Below, piece after piece: positions 38,326 through 47,959 of a DNA stretch of 64,000 bases. Below the pieces are notes generated by a model, which worked only from the letters and a program-made list of their open reading frames with translations, had not been told where the DNA came from and made no database searches. Source of the stretch: Natrialba asiatica DSM 12278 (GTDB taxonomy: Archaea; Halobacteriota; Halobacteria; Halobacteriales; Natrialbaceae); the NCBI RefSeq assembly GCF_000337555.1, contig NZ_AOIO01000030.1, positions 43,524 to 107,523 of the forward strand, written 5' to 3'. The first letter of the stretch is position 1. Each line of letters starts with the position of its first letter. The position numbers and the translations under genes are program-made.

Positions 38326-39534
38326 ATGACGACGTTACAGACGCCAGGACCAACGATCGGCGTCGTCGGCGGCGGCCAACTCGGGCGCATGCTCGCGGAG
38401 GCGGCAGCACCGCTCGGCGTCGAGGTCGTCGTCCTCGATCCGACGCCCGACTGTCCGGCCGCACCGGTCGCTCGCGACCAGATCGTCGCGGACTTCGACG
38501 ACGAAGCCGGCATTCGCGAACTCGCCGCTCGCGCCGACGTGCTCACCTTCGAAATCGAACTCGCCGACCAGGACGTCCTCGAGCGCGTCAGCGAGGACTC
38601 CGGCACGCCGGTCCACCCCGAGCCGGCGACGCTCGAGACGATCCACGACAAACTCGTCCAGAAACGCGAACTCGAGGACGCGGGCGTTCCCGTCCCGCCG
38701 TTTCGAGCAGTCGACGACCCCGCGGACATTCGCGCGGCGATCGACGACTACGGCGCGCCGGTCATGCTCAAGGCGCGAACCGGCGGCTACGACGGCCGCG
38801 GGAACGTTCCCGTCGAGTCCAAAGCGGACGCCGAGGCCGCACTCGACTCCGTCGCCGGCCCCGCAATGGTCGAAGCCTTCGTCGAGTTCGAGCGCGAGAT
38901 TTCGATCATCGCGGTCAAGGGAGCCGCCGAACGGAACTCGGCGAATCGCGAGGATGACCCTCGCGACGACCACGAAATCGCGACGTTTCCGATCGGCGAG
39001 AACGTCCACGAGGACGAGATTCTGCGGGAGACGATCGTGCCGGCGGGCTCCTCCGACGCGGTTGCAGAACGAGCCCGCGGGGTCGCCTCGGATGTCCTCG
39101 ACGTGATGAAGGGGCGCGGCGTCTACGGCATCGAATTGTTCGAAACGAGCGACGGCGAAATCTTGCTCAACGAAATCGCCCCGCGCCCGCACAACTCCGG
39201 CCACTGGACCATCGAGGGCGCACAGAGTTCACAGTTCGAACAGCACGCGCGGGCCGTTCTAGGGTGGCCGCTCGCCTCGACCGATCTCCGGTCGCCGACG
39301 GTGTCGGTGAACCTGCTCGGTGACGTCGAGGAGTCCCAGTCTGCGACGTTGCACCACGCGGATCGGATTCTCGAGACGCCGGGTGCGGCCCTCCACTGGT
39401 ACGGTAAGCGGGAGGCGCGACCGCTGCGAAAGCTGGGTCACGTGACGCTGTCCGGGCGCGACGACGAGACGACCGCCGAATTACTCGAGACCGCGCGCGA
39501 ACTCGAGCGGTCCGTTACGTTCACGTCGGAGTGA
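38326..39534 (+). CDS. purK: 5-(carboxyamino)imidazole ribonucleotide synthase
   Basis: ATP-dependent carboxylation of AIR to N5-CAIR in purine synthesis. The 402-residue ATP-grasp enzyme shows TIGVVGGGQLGRMLAEAA at the N-terminus, KARTGGYDGRGN in the nucleotide-binding part and LLNEIAPRPHNSGHWTIEG in the metal site. A short acidic insertion (about residues 203-222, rich in Asn/Asp/Arg) sits in a loop after IAVKGA. The ATG at 38326 is used. purE follows 15 bases after its stop; the two act in succession. Confidence 0.95.
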   Translation: MTTLQTPGPTIGVVGGGQLGRMLAEAAAPLGVEVVVLDPTPDCPAAPVARDQIVADFDDEAGIRELAARADVLTFEIELADQDVLERVSEDSGTPVHPEPATLETIHDKLVQKRELEDAGVPVPPFRAVDDPADIRAAIDDYGAPVMLKARTGGYDGRGNVPVESKADAEAALDSVAGPAMVEAFVEFEREISIIAVKGAAERNSANREDDPRDDHEIATFPIGENVHEDEILRETIVPAGSSDAVAERARGVASDVLDVMKGRGVYGIELFETSDGEILLNEIAPRPHNSGHWTIEGAQSSQFEQHARAVLGWPLASTDLRSPTVSVNLLGDVEESQSATLHHADRILETPGAALHWYGKREARPLRKLGHVTLSGRDDETTAELLETARELERSVTFTSE

Positions 39535-39549
39535 CCGCCACTACCCACT

Positions 39550-40188
39550 ATGAGTGACAGCGTTTCCGACCTGATCGACCGACTCCACGAGGAAGCCACA
39601 CAGGACCGTCCAACGGCCGAGACGCCGGACATCGGCATCGTGATGGGCAGCGACTCGGACCTCGAGACGATGCTGACCGGCGGCAAGCGCCGCGGAGCCT
39701 ACGACGCGTTCGTTGATGAACTCGGATTCGCCGAGCAGACCGACTACGAAAACGCCCCCGACGAGCGGTTTACGTTCGAAACGTACGTCACCTCGGCCCA
39801 TCGGACGCCGGACCTGATGGCGGCCTACGCCGAGACGGCAGAAGAGCGCGGGCTGGAGGTTATCATCGCCGGTGCGGGCGGGAAATCCGCTGATCTGCCG
39901 AATATGACCGCCTCGATCGCGTATCCGCTGCCGGTCATCGGCGTCCCCGTCCAGGAGAAGTCCGTCGACAGCGTGATCGGGATGCCGACCGGCGCGCCGC
40001 TCGTCGCCGTCGACGCCGGCAAGTCCTTCAATGCCGCCCTCTCCGCCGCACAGATCCTCGCTCGCCAGTACGACGACGTGCGCGACCGTCTCGTCACCTA
40101 CCGCGAGGGACTGCGCGACGACGTCGGTACCGTTTCCCGCCAGCTCCACGACGAGGGGACGCCTGCGTTCCGAGAGCGCGAGCAGTAG
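39550..40188 (+). CDS. purE: N5-carboxyaminoimidazole ribonucleotide mutase
   Basis: Converts N5-CAIR to CAIR, the step after PurK. The 212-residue product has the class signature GIVMGSDSDLETM, TSAHRTPDLM and GAGGKSADLPNMTASIAYPLPVIGVP, containing the catalytic His in SAHRTP. It is a little longer than bacterial PurE, with an insertion of about 20 residues after the first motif, between LETM and FETYVTSAH. Operon partner of purK. Confidence 0.95.
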   Translation: MSDSVSDLIDRLHEEATQDRPTAETPDIGIVMGSDSDLETMLTGGKRRGAYDAFVDELGFAEQTDYENAPDERFTFETYVTSAHRTPDLMAAYAETAEERGLEVIIAGAGGKSADLPNMTASIAYPLPVIGVPVQEKSVDSVIGMPTGAPLVAVDAGKSFNAALSAAQILARQYDDVRDRLVTYREGLRDDVGTVSRQLHDEGTPAFREREQ

Positions 40189-40431
40189 TCAACGCACCCC
40201 CAGCCACTGCCCCGGCGTAGCCGTCCAACGTTCATCGTTCTTCATTGCCGCTCCTATCGTCCGTACTCGGCCACATCGCGATTCGCTCGCGTGGAAACGA
40301 CTACGGCGAGTATACGCCAAGTATACGGACAGACCGTTTATTCCTGATCTCTCCGCTTGGCCCGTGTTGACCCGGAAAACGAACAATCAACCCTTATGTG
40401 CGTGCGGTTTAAACTCCCGAACGTTACGGAG

Positions 40432-40845
40432 ATGAACGATTGGATAGCGATCGGGGCGCTCGCGCTCGTCGGAGTCCTGATACCGCTCAGTATGATGGCG
40501 GTATCGGCGCTGCTACGTCCGAGTGTGCCCGAAACGAGCAAACGTGCCACCTACGAGAGTGGTGAGGTTCCGACCGGCGGCACACGCGTCCGGTTTAACA
40601 TCCAGTACTACATGGTTGCGCTTCTGTTCCTCATCTTCGATATCGAAACCGTCCTCCTGTTTCCCTGGGCGGTCGTGTACCTGGATGCCATCGAATCGGA
40701 TGCCGTGTCGCTGCTCGATATCCTCGGCCCGATGGTGCTTTTCGTCGCGATCCTGCTCGCGGGACTCGCATGGGCATGGCGAAACGGGGCCGTCCAGTGG
40801 GCACAGACACCTCGTCAGGTAGACACGGAGCGGAATCGACCATGA
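40432..40845 (+). CDS. nuoA: Complex I subunit A
   Basis: Membrane subunit of the respiratory NADH-quinone-oxidoreductase-like complex. A 137-residue protein with three hydrophobic segments (about residues 5-28, 60-83 and 90-115) and the conserved Tyr-Glu-Ser-Gly (ATYESGEVPTGG) and FNIQYYMVALLFLIFDIET motifs. The ATG at 40432 is used; an upstream frame adds basic sequence. It opens the 11-gene operon. A TTTAAA at 40408-40413 is nearby but rather close for a standard TATA box. Confidence 0.93.
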   Translation: MNDWIAIGALALVGVLIPLSMMAVSALLRPSVPETSKRATYESGEVPTGGTRVRFNIQYYMVALLFLIFDIETVLLFPWAVVYLDAIESDAVSLLDILGPMVLFVAILLAGLAWAWRNGAVQWAQTPRQVDTERNRP

Positions 40846-40865
40846 GCACGAGTCAGACACCATGA
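40842..40865 (+). other. Seven-codon relay frame between nuoA and nuoB
   Basis: ATG at 40842 overlaps the nuoA stop (ATGA), encodes MSTSQTP, and its TGA at 40863-40865 overlaps the nuoB ATG at 40862. It is in a different frame from nuoB, so it cannot be an N-terminal extension. It may pass terminating ribosomes from nuoA to nuoB; alternatively a chance overlap. Confidence 0.3.
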
Positions 40866-41569
40866 GTAGCGACGAACCACAACAAACGATTCACGACAGC
40901 ACAGCGCCGTCGACGGACACCCGTGAGGCCCGGATCGGCGAGGGTGTCGACGATCGCTTCAACTCCAGACTTCGCGAGGCGTTCGGCGCGTCGCCGTTCA
41001 TCCTCACGAAGTTCGACGAGTTCATGAACTGGGTGCGCGGGAACTCGATGTTCATGCTCCAGTTCGGCATCGCCTGCTGCAGCATCGAGATGATGCACAC
41101 GTACGCGATCAAACACGACCTCGACCGATTCGGGGCCGGCGTTCCGCGCGCGTCGCCGCGACAGGCCGACGTGATGATCGTTCCGGGAACGATCGTCTCG
41201 AAGTTCGGCCCGCGCATGAAGCGCGTCTACGATCAAATGCCCGAACCCAAATTCGTCGTCGGGATGGGGTCCTGTACGATTTCGGGCGGTCCGTTCCAGG
41301 AAGGGTACAACGTCGTCAAGGGTGCCGAGGAGATCATCCCGATCGACATTCACGTCCCCGGCTGCCCGCCGCGACCTGAGGCCCTGATATACGGCGTCCT
41401 CAAACTCCAGGAGCGGATCAAAAACGGCGAGTCCTCGGCCGTCGTCGTCAAACCGTACGAACTCGAGGAGTTCGGCGACCTGCCGAAGGACGAACTGGTT
41501 CAGAAACTCGCAGACCAGATCGACGAGGACGACCTCGTCATGCGGTATAACTGGGCTGATTCACCATGA
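40862..41569 (+). CDS. nuoB: Complex I subunit B
   Basis: Carries the N2 [4Fe-4S] cluster that passes electrons to quinone. The 235-residue protein shows the adjacent cysteines in ACCSIEMM, a third in [12 protein letters not shown] and the fourth in [14 protein letters not shown]. An acidic extension of about 40 residues at the N-terminus is typical of haloarchaea. It overlaps nuoCD as ATGA at 41566-41569. Confidence 0.96.
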   Translation: MSSDEPQQTIHDSTAPSTDTREARIGEGVDDRFNSRLREAFGASPFILTKFDEFMNWVRGNSMFMLQFGIACCSIEMMHTYAIKHDLDRFGAGVPRASPRQADVMIVPGTIVSKFGPRMKRVYDQMPEPKFVVGMGSCTISGGPFQEGYNVVKGAEEIIPIDIHVPGCPPRPEALIYGVLKLQERIKNGESSAVVVKPYELEEFGDLPKDELVQKLADQIDEDDLVMRYNWADSP

Positions 41570-43242
41570 GCACGGGCACGGAACCCGAGGTCGAGTCGGA
41601 ACTGACACAGCCAGCGTCCGGCACCGACGAAGCCGAACTCGAGGCGCTGCTCGGTGACCGCGCGATCGCACGCGAGGAACACCTGAACGCACCGGGATTC
41701 GTCATCAATCCCAACGACGTGCAGGCCGTCCTTTCGGACCTTCGGAACGAGGCCGGCTACGACCACCTCTCGTGTGTCACCGCACAGCAGTACGAGGACC
41801 GGTACGAGTCGATCTACCACCTGAAGAAGTTCGCCGACCCGACCGACGAACTCAGCATCGTCGTTCCGACGACGAGCGAGAATCCGGTCAGCCAGAGTGC
41901 CGAGCCGGTGTTCCGGACGGCCGACTGGCACGAACGAGAGGCCTACGACCTCATCGGCGTCGAATACGAGGGGCACCCGGACCTCCGGCGGATTCTCCTG
42001 CCCGAGACCTGGCAGGGACATCCGCTCTCGAAGGATTACGACCAGGAAAAACCGCAACTCGTCACGCTGACGGAGCATCAGAACCCGATTCAACCGGATC
42101 ACCGGGACGCCGAATCGGACACGATGTTCCTGAACATCGGGCCGCACCATCCGGCAACTCACGGTGTCCTTCACGTCGAAACGGTACTCGACGGCGAGAC
42201 CGTCGCCGACGTCGAGCCGGATATCGGCTATCTCCACCGGTGTGAAGAGCAGATGTGTCAGTCGGGGACCTACCGCCACCAGATCATGCCCTACCCCGAC
42301 CGCTGGGACTACGTCTCGGCGGGCCTGTTGAACGAGTGGGCCTACGCGCGGGCGATCGAAGATCTGGCCGACGTCGAGGTCCCCGAGTACGCGCAGGTCA
42401 TCCGGACGATGGGTGCCGAACTCTGCCGGATCGCCTCGCACATGCTCGCACTCGGAACGTTCGCACTCGACGTCTACGGCGAGTTCACCGCGACGTTCAT
42501 GTACACGTTCCGCGACCGGGAGGTCATCCAGGATCTGCTGGAGGATCTAACGGGTCAGCGGATGATGTTCAACTACTTCCGGGTCGGGGGCGTCGCCTGG
42601 GATCTGCCCGAACCGCGCGAGGAGTTCTTCGCGCAGGCGCGAGACTTCCTCAACGAACTCCCGGCGAAGGTCGCGGAGTACCACGACCTGATCACGGGGA
42701 ACGAAATCTTCCAGACCCGGTGTATCGACACGGGCGTCTTAGAGCCGGACGTCGCGAAAAGCTACGGCTGTACGGGCCCGGTCGTTCGCGGCTCCGGTGT
42801 CGACTACGATCTCCGTCGTGACGACCCCTACGGGTACTACGACCAACTCGATTGGGATGTCATCACGCGCGACGGCTGTGACAACTACGCGCGAGTCCTC
42901 TGTCGGATGGAAGAAGTCGAGGAGTCCGCAAAGATCATCGAGCAGTGTCTCGACCTGCTCGAAGAATGGCCCGAAGACGAACGCGACGTCCAGGCCAACG
43001 TTCCCCGGACGCTAAAGCCGGACGCCGACACCGAAATCTACCGGGCCGTCGAGGGTGCCAAAGGTGAACTCGGCATCTACATTCGCTCCGACGGGACGGA
43101 CAAACCCGGTCGATTCAAGATCCGAAGTCCGTGCTTCTCGAACCTACAGGCGCTCGCCGAGATGTCCGAAGGGGAGTACATCCCCGACCTGATCGCGTCG
43201 CTCGGCAGCCTCGACATCGTCTTAGGTGAGGTGGATCGATGA
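41566..43242 (+). CDS. nuoCD: Complex I fused subunits C and D
   Basis: A 558-residue fusion of the C (30-kDa-like, about residues 20-165) and D (49-kDa-like) subunits of the quinone module. The C part contains [20 protein letters not shown]. The D part starts around [14 protein letters not shown] and includes [13 protein letters not shown] and the C-terminal [11 protein letters not shown], the latter replacing the usual D-x-x-x-G-E-x-D-R end. Fused CD is also seen in some bacteria. ATGA overlap with nuoH. Confidence 0.95.
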   Translation: MSTGTEPEVESELTQPASGTDEAELEALLGDRAIAREEHLNAPGFVINPNDVQAVLSDLRNEAGYDHLSCVTAQQYEDRYESIYHLKKFADPTDELSIVVPTTSENPVSQSAEPVFRTADWHEREAYDLIGVEYEGHPDLRRILLPETWQGHPLSKDYDQEKPQLVTLTEHQNPIQPDHRDAESDTMFLNIGPHHPATHGVLHVETVLDGETVADVEPDIGYLHRCEEQMCQSGTYRHQIMPYPDRWDYVSAGLLNEWAYARAIEDLADVEVPEYAQVIRTMGAELCRIASHMLALGTFALDVYGEFTATFMYTFRDREVIQDLLEDLTGQRMMFNYFRVGGVAWDLPEPREEFFAQARDFLNELPAKVAEYHDLITGNEIFQTRCIDTGVLEPDVAKSYGCTGPVVRGSGVDYDLRRDDPYGYYDQLDWDVITRDGCDNYARVLCRMEEVEESAKIIEQCLDLLEEWPEDERDVQANVPRTLKPDADTEIYRAVEGAKGELGIYIRSDGTDKPGRFKIRSPCFSNLQALAEMSEGEYIPDLIASLGSLDIVLGEVDR

Positions 43243-44327
43243 ACGCGGCGACAACCACGCCGATTCAGTCGGACGTGCTGTTACCCGAGCGTCTCGGCGA
43301 TCTCACCGGCCTGAACGAGTTCGGCCTCGCCGGCGAGTTGCTCTCGACGCTCATCGGTGCGGTCATCGTCGGGAGCCTGATCCTCACGATGACCGCCGTC
43401 GCCGGTCCCTGGGCGAAGCGAAAGATAACGGCCTCCTTTACGGACCGCATTTCGATCAACCAGATCGGACCGGCCGGCATCGGCATCATCATCGCGGACG
43501 CGGTTCGGATGCTCTCGAAGGAGAACATCATTCCGGAGAACGCGGACCGGCCGGCCTACGACCTCGCGCCGATCGTCATCGTGGGGTCGGCGCTGCTCGG
43601 CTTCGCCGTGATCCCGATGGGAAGCGGTATCCAGCTCGCGGATCCTGAAGTTGGCCTCGCGTTCGCCTTCGCCGTCGCCGGCATCGCCTCGATCGGCCTC
43701 GTGATGGCCGGCTACGCCTCGGGTAACAAGTACTCGCTACTCGGCGGCTTGCGCGCCGTCGCACAGAACGTCGCCTACGAGATCCCGCTCGTCGTGACCG
43801 GGATGTCCGTCGTGCTGTTTGCGGGCTCGCTGCAGATGGGTGCGATCGTCGATGCACAGAACACGCAGACGCTCGTCGATCTCGGAGTCGTCTCGATTCC
43901 GGCCTGGTACGCCCTCGTCAACCCGTTCGCGTTCGTCCTCTTTCTGATCGCGAACTTCGCCGAGGTCGGACGCAACCCGTTCGACATGCCGGAAGCGCCG
44001 GCTGAACTCGTCGCAGGGTACCAGACCGAGTACTCCTCGGTCTACTTCGTGCTGGTCTATCTCGGCGAGTTCCTCCACATCTTCCTCGGCGGGGCGATTA
44101 TCTCGACGATCTTCCTCGGTGGACCAGCCGGTCCGGGGCCCGCTGCACTCGGTATCGTCTGGTTCACCCTCAAAATTTGGGGCGTGTTCTTCCTGACGCA
44201 GTGGCTGCGCTCGGCGGTGCCGCGCGTACGAATCGACCAGCTTATCGAGATCGGCTGGAAGGGACTGCTCGTCCTGTCCTTTGCGAATCTCGGACTGACT
44301 GCGGCAATCGTAGGGGTGATAGCATGA
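43239..44327 (+). CDS. nuoH: Complex I subunit H
   Basis: The 362-residue membrane subunit next to the quinone cavity. Eight or so hydrophobic segments are visible, with [14 protein letters not shown], the [12 protein letters not shown] loop and the [22 protein letters not shown] region conserved in NuoH, and [11 protein letters not shown] close to the end. It overlaps nuoI as ATGA (44324-44327). Confidence 0.95.
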   Translation: MNAATTTPIQSDVLLPERLGDLTGLNEFGLAGELLSTLIGAVIVGSLILTMTAVAGPWAKRKITASFTDRISINQIGPAGIGIIIADAVRMLSKENIIPENADRPAYDLAPIVIVGSALLGFAVIPMGSGIQLADPEVGLAFAFAVAGIASIGLVMAGYASGNKYSLLGGLRAVAQNVAYEIPLVVTGMSVVLFAGSLQMGAIVDAQNTQTLVDLGVVSIPAWYALVNPFAFVLFLIANFAEVGRNPFDMPEAPAELVAGYQTEYSSVYFVLVYLGEFLHIFLGGAIISTIFLGGPAGPGPAALGIVWFTLKIWGVFFLTQWLRSAVPRVRIDQLIEIGWKGLLVLSFANLGLTAAIVGVIA

Positions 44328-44785
44328 TCGGGGTACTCAAATCGATGGCAACGACGATGAAACACGCACTGGACGGCTCGACGTTCACGGTGGAGTATCC
44401 GAGCACGGCACCGGACGTATCGCCGCGGTTCCGCGGCGTCCACAAGTTCAGCCAGGAACGCTGTATCTGGTGTCGTCAGTGCGAGAACGTCTGTCCGAAC
44501 GATACGATCCAGATCGTGATGGACGACAAGCGAAACGGCGAACAGTACAACCTCCACATCGGCCAGTGTATCTACTGCCGGCTCTGCGAGGAGGTCTGTC
44601 CCGTCGACGCCATCCTGCTCACGCAGAACTTCGAGTTCACCGGCGATACCAAACACGACCTCGTCTACAACAAAGAGGAGCTGAAGTCGGTACCGTGGTA
44701 CAAGGATATCGACCCGCTCGAGTCGCGCGAACCGGACCGGGGCGCGTGGATCGGCGAGGGAGACGGGGAGGTCGATTACCAGTAA
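44324..44785 (+). CDS. nuoI: Complex I subunit I
   Basis: Ferredoxin-like subunit with two [4Fe-4S] sites: CIWCRQCENVCP and CIYCRLCEEVCP. At 153 residues it is normal in size; the acidic C-terminus (PWYKDIDPLESREPDRG) is expected. The ATG at 44324 is chosen since the longer frame reads through nuoH. In the absence of E, F and G subunits this is the most exposed Fe-S carrier, so it is the likely docking point of the electron donor. Confidence 0.95.
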   Translation: MIGVLKSMATTMKHALDGSTFTVEYPSTAPDVSPRFRGVHKFSQERCIWCRQCENVCPNDTIQIVMDDKRNGEQYNLHIGQCIYCRLCEEVCPVDAILLTQNFEFTGDTKHDLVYNKEELKSVPWYKDIDPLESREPDRGAWIGEGDGEVDYQ

Positions 44786-44825
44786 CTGGGTCGCCCGTCC
44801 CCGAAACGGGCAGTCTGACACAACA

Positions 44826-45116
44826 ATGATATACGAGCAGATCGCGTTCGCGCTGTTTGCGTTCATCACGCTCGCCAGCGCGCTGGGTGTGGTTCTCTTG
44901 CGGGAGCCGTGGCACTCGGCGCTCATGCTCGGCGTTGCGCTGTTAAGCATCGCGGTCCACTTCGTGATGCAGGCGGCCGAGTTCGTCGCGATGATGCAGG
45001 TTCTCGTCTACGTCGGCGGGGTGCTCATCCTCATCACGTTCGCCGTGATGCTGACGGAGCGCGAGGACGCGACAGACGATACGGAGACGAACGCCGACGA
45101 GGTGGTACAGACATGA
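44826..45116 (+). CDS. nuoJ1: Complex I subunit J, N-terminal half
   Basis: A 96-residue membrane protein equal to the first part of bacterial NuoJ: IAFALFAFITLASALGVVLL, then LREPWHSALMLGVALLSIAVHF and a third helix VLVYVGGVLILITFAVML. The following gene encodes the rest, overlapping as ATGA, so subunit J is split. Confidence 0.9.
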   Translation: MIYEQIAFALFAFITLASALGVVLLREPWHSALMLGVALLSIAVHFVMQAAEFVAMMQVLVYVGGVLILITFAVMLTEREDATDDTETNADEVVQT

Positions 45117-45610
45117 CGACCAAGCCGCGACTCCGGGTCGGGCGGGTGCTCCTTCCGGGCGTCCTCGCGGTCGGCCTCTTCGGGCTGATGGCGCTGATCG
45201 TCCTGAATACGAGCTTCGGCGGGAGCCAGGGATTCCCCGAGAGCATTGCGATCACATCCGAACTCGGATACGCGATGTTCGGACTCGAGGAACTCCAGTC
45301 CACCGCGGGATCGATTCCGAACACGGAGTCGTTCCTCGCGGCGTTCTTCCTGATCGCCGTCGTCCTCGATGCAGCCCTCGACGGGGCGATCGTCCTTGCA
45401 AAGCGCGAGGAGGAGGGGAAACCGGTCGTCGCACTGCCGAGCCAGCGTGACGATCCGGACACGACCCGATCCGCGACAGGACGCGAGACGGCTGCGGATG
45501 GCGGTTCGGATTCGACCGGGAGCGTGACAGCTACCGGATCCGACGCCGATTCTGCTGCTGATTCGACGACCGCCGGCAGTGGCACCGACGACACGGGAGG
45601 TGACGCCTGA
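45113..45610 (+). CDS. nuoJ2: Complex I subunit J, C-terminal half
   Basis: A 165-residue protein with two hydrophobic segments (about residues 10-32 and 65-85) matching the end of NuoJ, followed by a long Ser/Thr/Asp/Gly-rich tail (about 100-165) that is not part of the family core. The ATG at 45113 overlaps nuoJ1; a longer frame adds arginine-rich, antisense-like sequence. It ends inside the nuoK start (TGATG). Confidence 0.85.
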   Translation: MTTKPRLRVGRVLLPGVLAVGLFGLMALIVLNTSFGGSQGFPESIAITSELGYAMFGLEELQSTAGSIPNTESFLAAFFLIAVVLDAALDGAIVLAKREEEGKPVVALPSQRDDPDTTRSATGRETAADGGSDSTGSVTATGSDADSAADSTTAGSGTDDTGGDA

Positions 45611-45915
45611 TGGCGGTCGAAGTTCAGTACTACGTCCTCCTGTCGATGGCCCTGTTCTCGATCGGGCTCTTCGGCATTCTGACGCGTCGCAACGCACTGT
45701 TGTTTCTGATGTCCGTCGAACTCATGCTGAACGCGGCCAACATCAATCTGATCGCGTTCGCGTTCTATCACGGCAACCTCACCGGGCAGGTGTTCGCCCT
45801 GTTCACCATGGCGCTCGCCGCCGCGGAGGTTGCGATCGGACTCGGAATCTTGCTGGTGTTGTACCGTAACTTCCGTGACGTCGATGTCACGGTTCCAACG
45901 ACGATGAGGTGGTAA
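45610..45915 (+). CDS. nuoK: Complex I subunit K
   Basis: The 101-residue proton-translocating antiporter-like subunit, with three helices. The MSVELMLNAANINLIAFAF and MALAAAEVAIGLGILLVLYR segments contain the two membrane glutamates typical of NuoK. It overlaps the nuoJ2 stop and ends one base before nuoL. Confidence 0.95.
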   Translation: MAVEVQYYVLLSMALFSIGLFGILTRRNALLFLMSVELMLNAANINLIAFAFYHGNLTGQVFALFTMALAAAEVAIGLGILLVLYRNFRDVDVTVPTTMRW

Positions 45916-45916
45916 G

Positions 45917-47959
45917 ATGGCAGGTACAGGTGCATTCGGCTACGCTCCGGCAATCGCACTGTTCCCGCTCGTGGCGTTCGTCGTCGCGCTAACCTTCGGC
46001 AAGTACATGCCGAAACGGGGCGCGATCGCGGGTATCCTCGCGACGGCAGGCTCGCTCCTGCTCTCGCTGTGGCTGCTCGTCACCGTCGCGGGCGGCGAAG
46101 TATATCACGAGACGCTCTACGAGTGGGCCGCCGGCGACGTGCTGACCGAAGCCGGACCCGACGGGATCGAGTTCACCTTCGGACTCCTGATCGATCCGCT
46201 GTCGGCGTTGATGCTCGTCATCGTCTCGCTGGTCGCGTTCCTCGTGCACGTCTTCAGTCTCGGGTACATGAACGCCGAGGGAGAGACCGGGCTGCCGCGG
46301 TACTACGCCGGGCTCGGGCTCTTTACGTTCAGCATGCTCGCCTTCGTCTACGCGGACAACCTGCTGATGGCGTTCATGTTCTTCGAACTCGTCGGCCTGT
46401 GTTCGTACCTGCTGATCGGCTTCTGGTTTCGCACCCGCTCGGCACCCTCGGCCGCGAAGAAGGCGTTCCTGGTCACCCGCTTCGGTGACTACTTCTTCCT
46501 GCTGGGCGTCGTCGCCATCGCGTCGACGTTCGGCACGGTCGCGTTCGCCGGCGAGAACTCCTTCGTCGTCGCCGCCGAGACGGCGATCGAAAACGGCCAG
46601 ACGCTGTTCGGCTTCGATGCGCGGACCTGGGTGACGATCACCGCCTTGCTCGTCCTCGGGGGCGTCATGGGCAAGTCCGCACAGTTCCCGCTGCACACCT
46701 GGCTGCCGGACGCCATGGAGGGTCCGACCACCGTCTCCGCACTCATTCACGCGGCGACGATGGTCGCGGCCGGCGTCTATCTGGTTGCCCGAATGTTCGG
46801 CTACTACGCGCTCTCGCCGACCGCGCTGACGGTCATCGCGTTCGTCGGCGGCTTTACCGCGCTGTTTGCCGCGACGATGGGCGTCGTCAAAGACGACATC
46901 AAGCAGGTGCTCGCGTACTCGACGATCAGCCAGTACGGCTACATGATGCTCGGACTCGGCGTCGGCGGCTACGTCGCCGGCGTCTTCCACCTCATGAACC
47001 ACGCCTTCTTCAAGGCGCTGCTGTTCCTGGGTGCCGGCGCGGTCATCGTCATCATGCACCACGAACAGGACATGTGGAAGATGGGCGGTTTGAAGGACAA
47101 AGCACCCATCACGTACTACACCTTCCTCGCCGGCGCGCTCGCGCTCGCTGGAATCATCCCGTTCTCGGGCTTCTGGTCGAAGGACGAGGTGCTCTACGAC
47201 GCCCTGATCGTCGGCCTCGAACAGCCGGTGATCCTCGTCGCCTACGCGATGGCGCTCATCGCGGTCTTTTTCACCGGCTTCTACACCTTCCGGATGGTCT
47301 TCCTGACCTTCCACGGTGAGCCCCGGTCGGAGACCGCCGAGGACCCGCACCCGGTCGGCTGGTCGATCAAGGCTCCGCTGATCGTGCTGGGTATCCTCGC
47401 CGTCGTCGCCGGCCTCGTCAACCTCGCACCGCTCGCGCAGGTGCTAGGTGCCGACATCACGTTCTTGGAGCACTGGCTCGACGGCGAGTTCGGCTCGGTC
47501 GAAGGGCTGACCTACCACGCTTACCACGAGACCGTCGCCTTCGAGGAGGGCGCGATCGGGTCCGAGACGGTGACGATGCTGCTCGGTGCCGGCCTCTCGC
47601 TCGGACTGGCACTCGCCGGTGCACTCACCGCACACACCCTCTACAACGTTCCCGAGCCGGTGCGCCACAAGGAGCGACTCGGCGGCGTTCGCCGGACGCT
47701 CGAGGCGAACTACTACCAGGACGAGTACCAGGTCTGGATCGCCGAACGATTCACGTTGCCGGCCGCTCGCATGGCAGACCGGTTCGATCAGTCCGTCATC
47801 GACGGCCTCGTCAATAGCGTCTCGACCGCGAGTCTGTTCGGCGGCAGCCGGCTGAAACGCGTGCAGACCGGCCTCGTGACGAACTACGCGGCGCTGTTGG
47901 TGGCCGGGTTCATCGGCCTCCTGCTTCTCCTCGGCACGCTCGGGGGGTGGTTCTTATGA
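45917..47959 (+). CDS. nuoL: Complex I subunit L
   Basis: The largest antiporter-like membrane subunit (680 residues), with about 16 hydrophobic segments; functional signs include FTFGLLIDPLSALML, the FEL-containing LLMAFMFFELVGLCSYL, GKSAQFPLHTWLPDAMEGPT and LIHAATMVAAGVYLVARM with the conserved His. A C-terminal lateral helix is expected after about residue 500. It overlaps nuoM as ATGA. Confidence 0.95.
   Translation: MAGTGAFGYAPAIALFPLVAFVVALTFGKYMPKRGAIAGILATAGSLLLSLWLLVTVAGGEVYHETLYEWAAGDVLTEAGPDGIEFTFGLLIDPLSALMLVIVSLVAFLVHVFSLGYMNAEGETGLPRYYAGLGLFTFSMLAFVYADNLLMAFMFFELVGLCSYLLIGFWFRTRSAPSAAKKAFLVTRFGDYFFLLGVVAIASTFGTVAFAGENSFVVAAETAIENGQTLFGFDARTWVTITALLVLGGVMGKSAQFPLHTWLPDAMEGPTTVSALIHAATMVAAGVYLVARMFGYYALSPTALTVIAFVGGFTALFAATMGVVKDDIKQVLAYSTISQYGYMMLGLGVGGYVAGVFHLMNHAFFKALLFLGAGAVIVIMHHEQDMWKMGGLKDKAPITYYTFLAGALALAGIIPFSGFWSKDEVLYDALIVGLEQPVILVAYAMALIAVFFTGFYTFRMVFLTFHGEPRSETAEDPHPVGWSIKAPLIVLGILAVVAGLVNLAPLAQVLGADITFLEHWLDGEFGSVEGLTYHAYHETVAFEEGAIGSETVTMLLGAGLSLGLALAGALTAHTLYNVPEPVRHKERLGGVRRTLEANYYQDEYQVWIAERFTLPAARMADRFDQSVIDGLVNSVSTASLFGGSRLKRVQTGLVTNYAALLVAGFIGLLLLLGTLGGWFL

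Noticed and set aside
45989..47350. 453-residue minus-strand frame under nuoL
   Set aside because: Arg/Glu/His-rich antisense shadow of a membrane-protein gene.
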